This document shows, one piece after another, positions 15,460 to 23,498 of a stretch of DNA of 64,000 nucleotides (position 1 is the first letter of the stretch; every line of letters begins with the position of its first letter). The position numbers and the translations under genes are program-made. Source of the stretch: RGIG8700 sp045648505 (GTDB lineage: Bacteria > Bacillota > Clostridia > RGIG6154); contig JAZROD010000060.1 of NCBI GenBank assembly GCA_045648505.1, positions 1-64,000 of the forward strand, written 5' to 3'. Under the pieces are notes generated by a model. That model did no database searches. It had not been told where the DNA came from and saw nothing but the letters and a program-made list of their open reading frames with translations.

Positions 15460-16188
15460 ATGCCTGAATGGATTTTAAAACTGAAAAAAGATTTTATTGT
15501 TGCATTTATTGAAGACAACAGATGGAAATATCTGGTTGAAGGTGTAAGTAACACTATTATCCTTACATTTTTTGCTTTAATTCTTGGTGTGGTTCTTGGT
15601 GTGGTTATTGCCGCAATCAGAACAACTTATGATAAGCAGTATAATGAAATGAGAAACCCGATTGCAAAGATTTTTCTTGCAATAGGAAATGCTGTTTGCA
15701 AAGTTTATCTTACTGTTATCAGAGGAACTCCTGCAATGGTGCAGATTCTTATTATTTTCTTCATCATTATGGCAAGCTCGGATAACAAAATGCTTTGCGG
15801 TATTATAGCATTTGGTATAAATTCAGGTGCTTATGTTGCAGAAATTATCCGTGGCGGTATTATGAGCATTGATGTGGGTCAGACAGAAGCAGGCAGAAGC
15901 CTTGGCTTTAACTATACCTACACAATGTGGTATATAGTGCTTCCACAGACTTTTAAAAATATTCTTCCTGCACTTGCAAATGAATTTATCGTGCTTCTTA
16001 AAGAAACTGCTATTGCAGGTTATGTGGGTGTTACAGATTTAACAAGAGGTGCAAATATCATAAGAGGTATTACATACCAGAGCTTCTGGCCTCTTCTTGC
16101 AATTGCCGCAATTTATCTTGTTATGGTAATGTTCTTCACAAAGCTTGTGGATATACTTGAGAGGAGGTTGAGAAAGAGTGAAAGATAA
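15460..16188 (+). CDS. Polar amino-acid ABC transporter permease
   Basis: 242 residues with about five membrane segments. The family signature is present: GVSNTIILTFFALILGVVLG, then VIRGTPAMVQILI, AYVAEIIRGGIMSIDVGQTEAGRSLGF (the EAA loop that contacts the ATPase) and LPNEFIVLLKETAI-type sequence near the C-terminus. It is a His/Glu/Gln/Arg/opine family (HEQRo) permease, probably forming a homodimer. The start follows GAAAGGAG. It overlaps the ATPase gene by 11 bases, implying coupled translation. Confidence 0.93.
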   Translation: MPEWILKLKKDFIVAFIEDNRWKYLVEGVSNTIILTFFALILGVVLGVVIAAIRTTYDKQYNEMRNPIAKIFLAIGNAVCKVYLTVIRGTPAMVQILIIFFIIMASSDNKMLCGIIAFGINSGAYVAEIIRGGIMSIDVGQTEAGRSLGFNYTYTMWYIVLPQTFKNILPALANEFIVLLKETAIAGYVGVTDLTRGANIIRGITYQSFWPLLAIAAIYLVMVMFFTKLVDILERRLRKSER

Positions 16189-16918
16189 TATTATTATCAG
16201 AACTGAAAATCTCTGCAAGTATTACAAAGGCGATATTCACGCCCTTCACAATGTTACTGCAGAAATAGAAAAGGGTGAAGTTGTTGTTATAATCGGACCA
16301 TCAGGTTCAGGTAAATCAACGTTTCTTCGTTCTTTGAATCTTCTTGAAAGTGCAACAAGCGGAAAAGTTTTCTTTGAAGATGTGGATATTACAGATAAAA
16401 AAGTTAATATAAACATTCACAGACAGAAAATGGGAATGGTTTTCCAGCAGTTTAATCTTTTCCCACATATGACTGTACTTAAAAACCTGACTTTAGCTCC
16501 TATGAAGCTTAAGAAAATGCCAAAAGCCCAGGCGGAAGAAATGGCACTTAATCTTCTTGAAAGAGTTGGACTTAAAGACAGAGCAAATGCGTATCCTGCA
16601 CAGCTTTCAGGTGGACAGAAACAGAGAGTTGCCATTGTTCGTGCTCTTTGTATGAATCCTGATGTTATGCTCTTTGACGAGCCTACATCTGCTCTTGACC
16701 CTGAAATGGTAGGCGAAGTTCTTGCAGTTATGAAGGACCTTGCAAAAGAAGGAATGACAATGGCTGTTGTTACTCACGAAATGGGTTTTGCAAAGGAAGT
16801 TGCAGACAGAGTTATATTTATGTATGACGGTGAAATTGAAGAAATCGGCACTCCTGATGAAATTTTCAACAATCCAAAGAGTGAGAAAACAAGACAGTTC
16901 TTGCAAAGTATACTATAA
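16178..16918 (+). CDS. Polar amino-acid ABC transporter ATP-binding protein
   Basis: 246 residues. Walker A GPSGSGKST (about 37-45), Q-loop VFQQFNLFPH, ABC signature LSGGQKQRV, Walker B VMLFDEPTSALDP and the H-loop VVTHEMGFAKEVADR are all intact. It is a GlnQ/HisP-like subunit. It starts at GTG 16178 within the end of the permease gene. The stop is followed by a perfect inverted repeat terminator. Confidence 0.94.
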   Translation: MKDNIIIRTENLCKYYKGDIHALHNVTAEIEKGEVVVIIGPSGSGKSTFLRSLNLLESATSGKVFFEDVDITDKKVNINIHRQKMGMVFQQFNLFPHMTVLKNLTLAPMKLKKMPKAQAEEMALNLLERVGLKDRANAYPAQLSGGQKQRVAIVRALCMNPDVMLFDEPTSALDPEMVGEVLAVMKDLAKEGMTMAVVTHEMGFAKEVADRVIFMYDGEIEEIGTPDEIFNNPKSEKTRQFLQSIL

Positions 16919-16923
16919 ATTAA

Positions 16924-16947
16924 AAGGGATGTTTTAAAACATCCCTT
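16924..16947 (+). terminator. Terminator of first ABC importer operon
   Basis: A perfect palindrome, AAGGGATGTTTTAAAACATCCCTT, with a following TCTTT tract, directly after the ATPase stop. Confidence 0.8.
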
Positions 16948-16974
16948 CTTTCAAAGGGAATAGGAAAAATGCTT

Positions 16975-17052
16975 TAGAATGAGCAAACTGAACCCGTAGG
17001 GGTTACCCGAAGCTGTACGAGGGTACAGCGAGAGGTGAGGTTTGTTCATAGC
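16975..17052. ncRNA. Candidate structured RNA or palindrome cluster (three-way junction)
   Basis: ATGAGCAAAC (16979-16988) pairs with GTTTGTTCAT (17040-17049). Inside are two hairpins, AACCC-GTA-GGGGTT (16991-17004) and GCTGTAC-GAG-GGTACAGC (17011-17028), and an unpaired GAGAGGTGAG. There is no ORF. No second copy exists in the window. It could be a small RNA, a palindromic repeat of the CGAAGC..GCGAG type, or a transposon remnant. Strand is undetermined. Confidence 0.4.
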
Positions 17053-17070
17053 AAAAAGGCTTCAAATAAG

Positions 17071-17100
17071 AGAAAAACCTCAAATTCTGAGGTTTTTCTT
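17071..17100. terminator. Bidirectional terminator AGAAAAACCTC/GAGGTTTTTCT
   Basis: A perfect hairpin with A and T tails on both sides lies between the ABC operon (plus) and the pseudouridine synthase gene (minus). Its right half is the start of the 99-bp repeat, copy B. Confidence 0.8.
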
Positions 17101-17187
17101 CGTTTTATTATAAAATTTGCAGATTAGCAGTTGCTACATTTTTGTATTTTACTGCCTTTTTGCGGTCTGGGGTATTTTAACATTCCC
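17089..17187 (-). repeat. 99-bp 3'-flanking repeat, copy B
   Basis: It is highly similar to 147-245. It ends 2 bases before the stop codon of the minus-strand RluA-family gene, so it is that gene's 3' untranslated region and contains half of its terminator. Confidence 0.75.
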
Positions 17188-17189
17188 CT

Positions 17190-18044
17190 TTATAATTCAA
17201 ATTCAGGCGGGCAAGTAATCTTCATTGGCTTTTCGGTTATGGGGTGGAGAAATTCAAGCTCTGTGCAATGAAGCATAAAGGTTTTGCCTTCAACTTCTGT
17301 GCCGTAGAGATAGTCATACAAAAGGGGAAAGCCTATATGTGCAAAATGCACTCTTATCTGGTGGGTTCTTCCGGTGTGAAGAAGAACTTTTATAACACCT
17401 TTTCCGTCTTTTTCATAAAGAGTTTCATATTCAGTTATTGCAGTTTGTCCGTCGTCTGCAACCACTCTTTTTATAATACTTTCCTGCTCCCTTTTTATGG
17501 GGGCATTTATTATGCCTTTTTCAGGAATTGGCGGTGCAATGGTTACTGCAGTATATGTTTTTTTAAACATGTTTTTCTGCATCTGCTTGCTTAAATGGTT
17601 ATGGGCGTAGGCAGATTTTGAGATTATAACAATACCTGTTGTATCCCTGTCAAGTCGGTTGACAGGTCTGTAAACGAAAGGAATGTCCTTAAAATAATAC
17701 ATAACCGCATTTCCAAGAGTGTTTGTAAAGTTGTTAAGGCTTGGATGGACGGGCATATCCTTTGGCTTGTTTACAATCAGAAGCTCCTCATCTTCGTAGA
17801 GAATATTAAGAGGAAGCTCAACGGGAACAACATTTTTTGATTTTTCCTGTGGAAATATAAGAGAAAGCACATCGCCTTCCTTAACTCTTCCACGAACGGT
17901 TATATGCTCACCGTTTAGTTTTATTCCGTCATTATTTTTAAGTTTTGTGAGCATTCTGGAGGAAATTTTAAAGTTTTTTGCAATAAGTTCCCCAACAGAA
18001 TATGCTTCGTGTTCTTTTTTTATATCAAGATGGAAGTCGGACAT
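17190..18044 (-). CDS. RluA/RluD-family 23S rRNA pseudouridine synthase
   Basis: 284 residues. An S4-like N-terminal domain (about 15-65: SVGELIAKNFKISSRMLTKL, VRGRVKEGDVLSL) precedes the catalytic domain, with the catalytic Asp132 in RPVNRLDRDTTG, then the HNHLSKQMQKN segment and GRTHQIRVHFAHIGFPLLYDYLYG. The exact target uridine cannot be told. The start is ATG 18044, which has AAAAGGAGAAA upstream; a longer frame to 18203 has no support. A very good minus-strand promoter lies at 18066-18094. It shares its 3' flanking sequence with the YlmH-like gene. Confidence 0.92.
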   Translation of the reverse strand: MSDFHLDIKKEHEAYSVGELIAKNFKISSRMLTKLKNNDGIKLNGEHITVRGRVKEGDVLSLIFPQEKSKNVVPVELPLNILYEDEELLIVNKPKDMPVHPSLNNFTNTLGNAVMYYFKDIPFVYRPVNRLDRDTTGIVIISKSAYAHNHLSKQMQKNMFKKTYTAVTIAPPIPEKGIINAPIKREQESIIKRVVADDGQTAITEYETLYEKDGKGVIKVLLHTGRTHQIRVHFAHIGFPLLYDYLYGTEVEGKTFMLHCTELEFLHPITEKPMKITCPPEFEL

Positions 18045-18065
18045 AGCATTTTCTCCTTTTAATTT

Positions 18066-18094
18066 ATTATAGTACAAAGAGCAATATAAGTCAA
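18066..18094 (-). promoter_or_regulatory. Promoter of the pseudouridine synthase gene
   Basis: On the minus strand TTGACT, a 17-base spacer and a perfect TATAAT; start codon about 22 bases downstream of the -10. Confidence 0.75.
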
Positions 18095-18211
18095 CATGTG
18101 GTGGAAAAGCAAGAAAAACACAAGATATTGTGGTTGAAAGATGATTTTGAATTTGTAAACATAGAAATATAATAAAATGCAAAAATTTTGCACAAAATTG
18201 CACAAAAAACC

Positions 18212-18240
18212 TTGCTATTTTGCTTAAATTGTGTTATAGT
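18212..18240 (+). promoter_or_regulatory. Promoter of the first beta-helix protein gene
   Basis: TTGCTA at 18212-18217, a 17-base spacer and TATAGT at 18235-18240. This leaves a leader of about 125 bases before the start codon, longer than at the other genes here; I see no clear regulatory fold in it. Confidence 0.55.
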
Positions 18241-18372
18241 ATAAAGACAATAATGGAATATTGTGCGGTAATGTCCGTTAAATATTGGATATTCCACAGA
18301 TTTACTTATTTTAATGTTAAACCAAAACAGGTTTTACATATACATTTTAAAAACTACAGAAAGGTGAAGAAA

Positions 18373-21300
18373 ATGAAAAAGGTATTACTTTCAGTATTAT
18401 TAATTATCACATTAATAATGCCGACAATGACAAGCATGGCTGCAACTCCTGTAAGAGCTACAGACGAAGTTGTTATCTATGTTAGTCCAAAGGGTTCCGA
18501 TTCATCAAGCGGAACTATTGATGATCCTATTGCAACATTTGCAGGTGCTGTTAAAAGAGTAAGACAGATTGATAAGTCAAAGCCTATCACTGTTATCTTC
18601 AGAAAAGGTACTTACCATATTGACAACACAATCTATATGGATGCAAGAGATTCGGGAACAAAACACGCTCCCGTTACTTACAAAGCTTATGAAGGAGAAA
18701 CACCTGTATTTACAACAGCAACAAAGCTTAATACAGCAGATTTTGAATTCGTAACAGATGCAGAAACACTTGCAAGAATTCCTGAAGAAGGAAGAGGCAA
18801 GGTTATGAAGCTTGACTTAAACAAGTATAACGTTGGAGACCTTGGCGTTATCGGTTGGTCTGAAACTGAAGCTACATGCCCTCTTAACTGGGTTGATGTT
18901 TATCTTGACGGTAAAACACAGATGATTTCACAGTGGCCAAACGGTGAAATGCATTACGGTACATATGTTAAAACTGTTGTTGCTGGTAAAACAGGAAGAG
19001 CCAACACAAATGGCGGCGGTGTTTTCCAGGCAGAAACTTCAAGAATCGGCAACTGGCAGACAGCTGATAAAGATCAGATGCTTGTTATGGGTTACTGGGG
19101 CGAAGACTACAGACACGAAATTAACAAAATTGCAAAAATTGACGAAGAAAAGCTTGAAATTACTCTTATGTATGGTACAGACTTCGGCGTACAGTGTAAT
19201 AAAACAAAGAGATGGAAGGTTAAAAACCTTTTAGAAGAAATAGACTGTCCTACAGAATGGTATGTTGACAGAAAAACAAACACTCTTTATTATTACCCAC
19301 CATATGACCTTACAGGTCACGAAATGTATGTTTCACACAAGACATTTCCTCTTATCAGCTTTGAACAGCTCAGCTATGTAAACTTTGAAGGACTTAAATT
19401 CTTCGGTGCTGAAACAGGTATTTATATGGGCAGAGATAACCACCATATTAATATCGTTGGTAACGAATTTTTTGGTATGCTTAAGCGTTCTATCCATATG
19501 ACAGGTGGCGGAAACTATACATACAGAATTGTTAACGGAAAGAACAGATCAAGTATCGGTTGGGGTTTATCAAGTCAGCATAACGACTCAACATATATCA
19601 ATATTGAATCAAACGACTTCTATGATGCAGGACTTTCACATGTTTCTGTAGCGGTAGGTGACCCTTATCATCTTAAGGACGGTTATTCAAGAATTCACAA
19701 CAACTTCCTTGAAAGAGCATCACTTATCACATCAAACGCAGGTATTTATGCAAACAGCTCTATGAGTCTTGAGGTTTCAAACAACTCTTTCCATAATATG
19801 ATGTTCCATGCGTATAACTACGGTGCAATACGCTCAGATACAGGATATAACCATGTTTGGAACGTAACAAGAGAGCCATACGATGCGGGTGCTATTTACT
19901 CAGGTCGTGACTTCCTCAAGAGAGATAACATTATCCACCACAACGTAATTCACAACACAAACTCAAAGGGTGGTACATCATCTAACGGTACAAATGCTAT
20001 TTATGCCGACGATATGTTGTCAGATACTCACATCTACAACAACATTATGTGGGATACAGGCGCAGGTGTTCACGTTAACGGTGCTAACTTCTGTACAGTT
20101 CTTGACAACACAATGATTGACTGTGAAAGAGGTTCTCTTACATACTCAAACTCAGGTGAAACATTTAACGCAACTATGCTTCTTATGGTTACAGGCGGTC
20201 AGGACTGGGTTTCATATATGGAAGACGTTCGTGATAACGATCCAAGATTCTTTGAAGAATGGCCTGAACTTTATGAGGAACTTGAATATGCTAAGAAAGC
20301 TAAAGAGAAAAAGGGCGAAGGATGGCTTCCTTATAAATCAACAGTTTCACACAACATTGCAAACCTTCCATGGTCATGGGCTGAAAGAATTTTCGATGAA
20401 CCAACATTCGTTGCGGAAAATAACACACTTATCACAACAGATAAGTATGAACAGTTTGTAGATTTCGAAAATTACGACTACAGACTTAAATCAGACTCTG
20501 AACTTGCAAAATCAAGACCAAATGCATTAACAGAGAAAAACTTTGATTATAAAGACACAGGTGTATATCTTTCAGAAACAAGAGATCACCTTCCGTTATT
20601 TGACGGAGAAACTTCACCTTTCAGAAAATTATATCCTGCAAACGGTGCAACAGGAATTGATGCACAGAAGGCAGAATTCGTATGGGAAAATGCAAAGGGT
20701 GCAGACCAGTATATTATAAGAATTGCAACTGACCCTGAAATGAAAAACATTGTTAAGGAACAGATTTGCCACAATGCTTATGCAACCTTTGACGACCTTG
20801 AAGTTGGTAATAAATCTTACTACTGGACAGTTGAAGCACAGAACTATTCAATCAACTATCCATCAAGCTGGATGAGCACAGGTGTTCCACACCTCTTTAC
20901 AACTTCAAAATACGAACAGCTTAAATTTGATACTCTTAACTACAACATTGAACAGATTGAAGAAAAACTTGTTAACCTTGTTGAAGGCGAGGTTGGTGGC
21001 GGATACCCATTCGGTTCAAGAGAAAAGCTTGAAGGCGCTCTTACAAAAGCAAAGAGATATGCTGCAATGAAAGACGGCGAAGCTACTCAGGCTGAAGTTG
21101 ACAAAGTTGAAGCAGAACTTATAAAAGTTTACGAAGAAGTATCAGCAGGTGTATATTCAGAAGAAAGAAACCTCCACTTTATGTTTAAAGACGGTAAGGT
21201 TGATACAACATCATGGTTAAGCGAAGGCGGCGGAAAGGTTGATACAGAAGGCGTTGTTACTTTTGATGAAGCAACAAAGACTGTAAAACTTGACTTTAAG

Positions 21301-23286
21301 GGTGCATCATCATTTACAGCACCTGAAAAATCGGGCGTTGGTGAAATCAACCGCTTTAAGATGAAGGTATCATGGCCTTCAGGAAGCTCAGCTTATGTTA
21401 CTATCAAGCATAGAGAAACAACACTTCAGCAACACAGCTATGCCGGTAATGGTTATATGGTTGTTATTAAGCCTGAACAGGTTGAAGTTCAGAGAAGAGG
21501 TAGCCAGTCAGGTATCTTAAAGACAGTTAACAATGCGTACCTTAAGAACGGTGAATGGGCAGATGTTGCCTTTGGTATCGTTAACACTATTGCAGGTGTA
21601 AGATACTACTTCGAATTGAACGGAACTGTTATTTACGACGTAGTTGATACAGTTCTTCCTGTAACCGACCCGGGTTACTTTACAATCTATTCATCAGAAG
21701 CAGGTCCGGTTGTTGAAATTCAGGATAACGAAGAATATAAAGAAATGAAGCTTACAAACAAGGCTCCGGCAGAAGATGAAAAAGAAGAAGTTGAAGAAGT
21801 ATATACAATTAAAAATGTAAACGTAACCGAGAAAGTGGTTACAAGTTCAGGTAACTGGCCTTCAAATGCCGGACTTAGTACATTAAGAACTCCTGAAGAT
21901 CATCAGTACTTAAGCGTAAGAAAAGATATTCCAATCAGATATGCACAGTTCAAGATTGGTTCAAGCGCTAAAACTGATTTCTACAATTTTGACCTTGTTG
22001 TAAATCCTGGCGATTCATATCAGGCACTTACAATCAAGAATTCAGATTTATCAAAGCACTTCTACAAAGCGAACTGCTACGCAGTAGTATTTACAAAGGA
22101 CCAGATTGAAGTTCAGAGATTCAGCGGCGGTATCAATCAGTTCCTTGCAATTATTCCAAATGACGGAATTTACACACCGGGTGAAAAATTCAACATTAAA
22201 TTTGGTGCTCCTAACGTTAAGGGCGGAACAAGAGTTGTTCTTTACATCAACGATGTTGAACTTTGTGATATTTTAGATCCTAACGGTCTTTTAGACGATG
22301 GTGCTTTGGCATTCCACGACTATGCAGAAGCCGATATGGAAGTATGGCCTGCATCAACAGGTTCAATTGTTCTTGACGAGCTTTATGCAGATTATTACCT
22401 TGCAGAAGGTAAAATCTTTAACCATAACTTAACTGCCACATATGTATTTGCAAACAAAGCTACATGGAATCCGGCACAGGTTGGTGTAGATGGTGTTAAA
22501 CTCCTTTCTAAGGAACAGATAGAGCAGGAAAAAGTTTTAGTTAACTTTGATGCACCATATGAATATCAGCATGTTTATTACTGGGTAGGTAAAGCCTTAA
22601 ATGGTGACGAAAATGTTACATTAAGAACAAAATCTACCTACGACGGTGAAGACAGAGTATTCCACATCGATAACAAAAACGGTTCTGCAGGTTGGATTTA
22701 TCTTGGTGCTCTCCAGGATACAAACTCAGACCTTGATGTTGAAATTTTAGGTTCTGGTAAAGGCGAAGTTCTTATCGGTGCATTCAAGATGATTGAAGCT
22801 ACAAAGAACGACAAGCTTGCTACACAGATTATTAAAGCTAACGGTGACAGTATTGTATTAAATGTAGGAAGACAGACTGCTATGATTAACGGTCAGCACA
22901 AGATTCTTCAGGCAGCTCCTTCAGTTGTTAACGGAAGAACACTTGTTCCTATCAGATTTATTTCTGAAGCATTCGGTGCTAAAGTTACATGGGACGGTGC
23001 TACATCAACAGCTACAGTTGTTGCAAGCGGACATACACTTAAATTCACCGAAAATCAGACAACATATTACTATGACGGTCAGGCAAGAACACTTGATCAG
23101 CCTGCAACCATAGTAAATAACAGAATGATGCTTCCTATCAGAGTTATTTCTGAAGACCTTGGAAAACAGGTATATTGGGAAGAATCAGGCAGTGGTCTTA
23201 TTGTTATCACAAACAATCCGTTCAACAAAGATTTAATCTTCGGCGGTGTGGATGCATTAAAGACATATTACACAACAGTTAAATAA
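18373..23286 (+). CDS. Secreted right-handed beta-helix protein with copper-amine-oxidase-N-like C-terminus (1637 aa)
   Basis: ATG 18373 follows AAAGGTGAAGAAA; the longer frame from 18220 is unsupported. It has a signal peptide (1-25). The pectate-lyase-like parallel beta-helix starts at about 36 (YVSPKGSDSSSGT, FRKGTYHI) and contains the DAGAIYSGRDF loop at about 505 and the IHHNVIHN and HIYNNIMWD rungs. A fibronectin-III-like domain follows (about 753-850), then a helical linker, two concanavalin/LamG-like beta domains (about 934-1125 and 1145-1370), a further beta domain, and two copper-amine-oxidase-N-type repeats (LVPIRFISEAFGAKVTW near 1517; MMLPIRVISEDLG near 1590), often a wall-binding tail in Clostridia. 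It is a candidate polysaccharide lyase or hydrolase; catalytic residues cannot be fixed. Confidence 0.85.
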   Translation: MKKVLLSVLLIITLIMPTMTSMAATPVRATDEVVIYVSPKGSDSSSGTIDDPIATFAGAVKRVRQIDKSKPITVIFRKGTYHIDNTIYMDARDSGTKHAPVTYKAYEGETPVFTTATKLNTADFEFVTDAETLARIPEEGRGKVMKLDLNKYNVGDLGVIGWSETEATCPLNWVDVYLDGKTQMISQWPNGEMHYGTYVKTVVAGKTGRANTNGGGVFQAETSRIGNWQTADKDQMLVMGYWGEDYRHEINKIAKIDEEKLEITLMYGTDFGVQCNKTKRWKVKNLLEEIDCPTEWYVDRKTNTLYYYPPYDLTGHEMYVSHKTFPLISFEQLSYVNFEGLKFFGAETGIYMGRDNHHINIVGNEFFGMLKRSIHMTGGGNYTYRIVNGKNRSSIGWGLSSQHNDSTYINIESNDFYDAGLSHVSVAVGDPYHLKDGYSRIHNNFLERASLITSNAGIYANSSMSLEVSNNSFHNMMFHAYNYGAIRSDTGYNHVWNVTREPYDAGAIYSGRDFLKRDNIIHHNVIHNTNSKGGTSSNGTNAIYADDMLSDTHIYNNIMWDTGAGVHVNGANFCTVLDNTMIDCERGSLTYSNSGETFNATMLLMVTGGQDWVSYMEDVRDNDPRFFEEWPELYEELEYAKKAKEKKGEGWLPYKSTVSHNIANLPWSWAERIFDEPTFVAENNTLITTDKYEQFVDFENYDYRLKSDSELAKSRPNALTEKNFDYKDTGVYLSETRDHLPLFDGETSPFRKLYPANGATGIDAQKAEFVWENAKGADQYIIRIATDPEMKNIVKEQICHNAYATFDDLEVGNKSYYWTVEAQNYSINYPSSWMSTGVPHLFTTSKYEQLKFDTLNYNIEQIEEKLVNLVEGEVGGGYPFGSREKLEGALTKAKRYAAMKDGEATQAEVDKVEAELIKVYEEVSAGVYSEERNLHFMFKDGKVDTTSWLSEGGGKVDTEGVVTFDEATKTVKLDFKGASSFTAPEKSGVGEINRFKMKVSWPSGSSAYVTIKHRETTLQQHSYAGNGYMVVIKPEQVEVQRRGSQSGILKTVNNAYLKNGEWADVAFGIVNTIAGVRYYFELNGTVIYDVVDTVLPVTDPGYFTIYSSEAGPVVEIQDNEEYKEMKLTNKAPAEDEKEEVEEVYTIKNVNVTEKVVTSSGNWPSNAGLSTLRTPEDHQYLSVRKDIPIRYAQFKIGSSAKTDFYNFDLVVNPGDSYQALTIKNSDLSKHFYKANCYAVVFTKDQIEVQRFSGGINQFLAIIPNDGIYTPGEKFNIKFGAPNVKGGTRVVLYINDVELCDILDPNGLLDDGALAFHDYAEADMEVWPASTGSIVLDELYADYYLAEGKIFNHNLTATYVFANKATWNPAQVGVDGVKLLSKEQIEQEKVLVNFDAPYEYQHVYYWVGKALNGDENVTLRTKSTYDGEDRVFHIDNKNGSAGWIYLGALQDTNSDLDVEILGSGKGEVLIGAFKMIEATKNDKLATQIIKANGDSIVLNVGRQTAMINGQHKILQAAPSVVNGRTLVPIRFISEAFGAKVTWDGATSTATVVASGHTLKFTENQTTYYYDGQARTLDQPATIVNNRMMLPIRVISEDLGKQVYWEESGSGLIVITNNPFNKDLIFGGVDALKTYYTTVK

Positions 23287-23288
23287 TA

Positions 23289-23390
23289 TTGCGGTGAAAT
23301 TTTACGCATCCTGCACCCTTTCTTCTGCTTATGTACACAAAGTACACCGCGCAGAAAAAGTGCACAGCCTGCAAAAAATTTCCCACGCAA
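23289..23390. repeat. 102-bp palindromic element with GTACACAAAGTACAC loop, copy P2
   Basis: TTGCGGTGAAATTTT at the left and AAATTTCCCACGCAA at the right are inverted. The arms continue to pair (CTGCAC with GTGCACAG, TTCTGC with GCAGAA) up to the TTATGTACACAAAGTACAC centre. The length is 102 bases, the same as the copy at 47597-47698, although the arm sequences differ. It starts 2 bases after the stop of the beta-helix gene. A second small hairpin group (GGGTCG..CGACCC, GACAAC..GTTGTC) follows at about 23416-23467. Confidence 0.8.
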
Positions 23391-23498
23391 TAATGAATTA
23401 CAGTATTTGTCATAGGCAGGGGTCGGTGACCACATCGACCCGTCTGCGGTGACAACAGGGTTGTCAATTAATTTATTACTATCTTAAGGAGAGATAAA

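Noticed and set aside
18044..18203. N-terminal extension of the pseudouridine synthase frame
   Set aside because: It runs through a near-consensus promoter for the gene and has no ribosome-binding site; ATG 18044 has AAAAGGAG.
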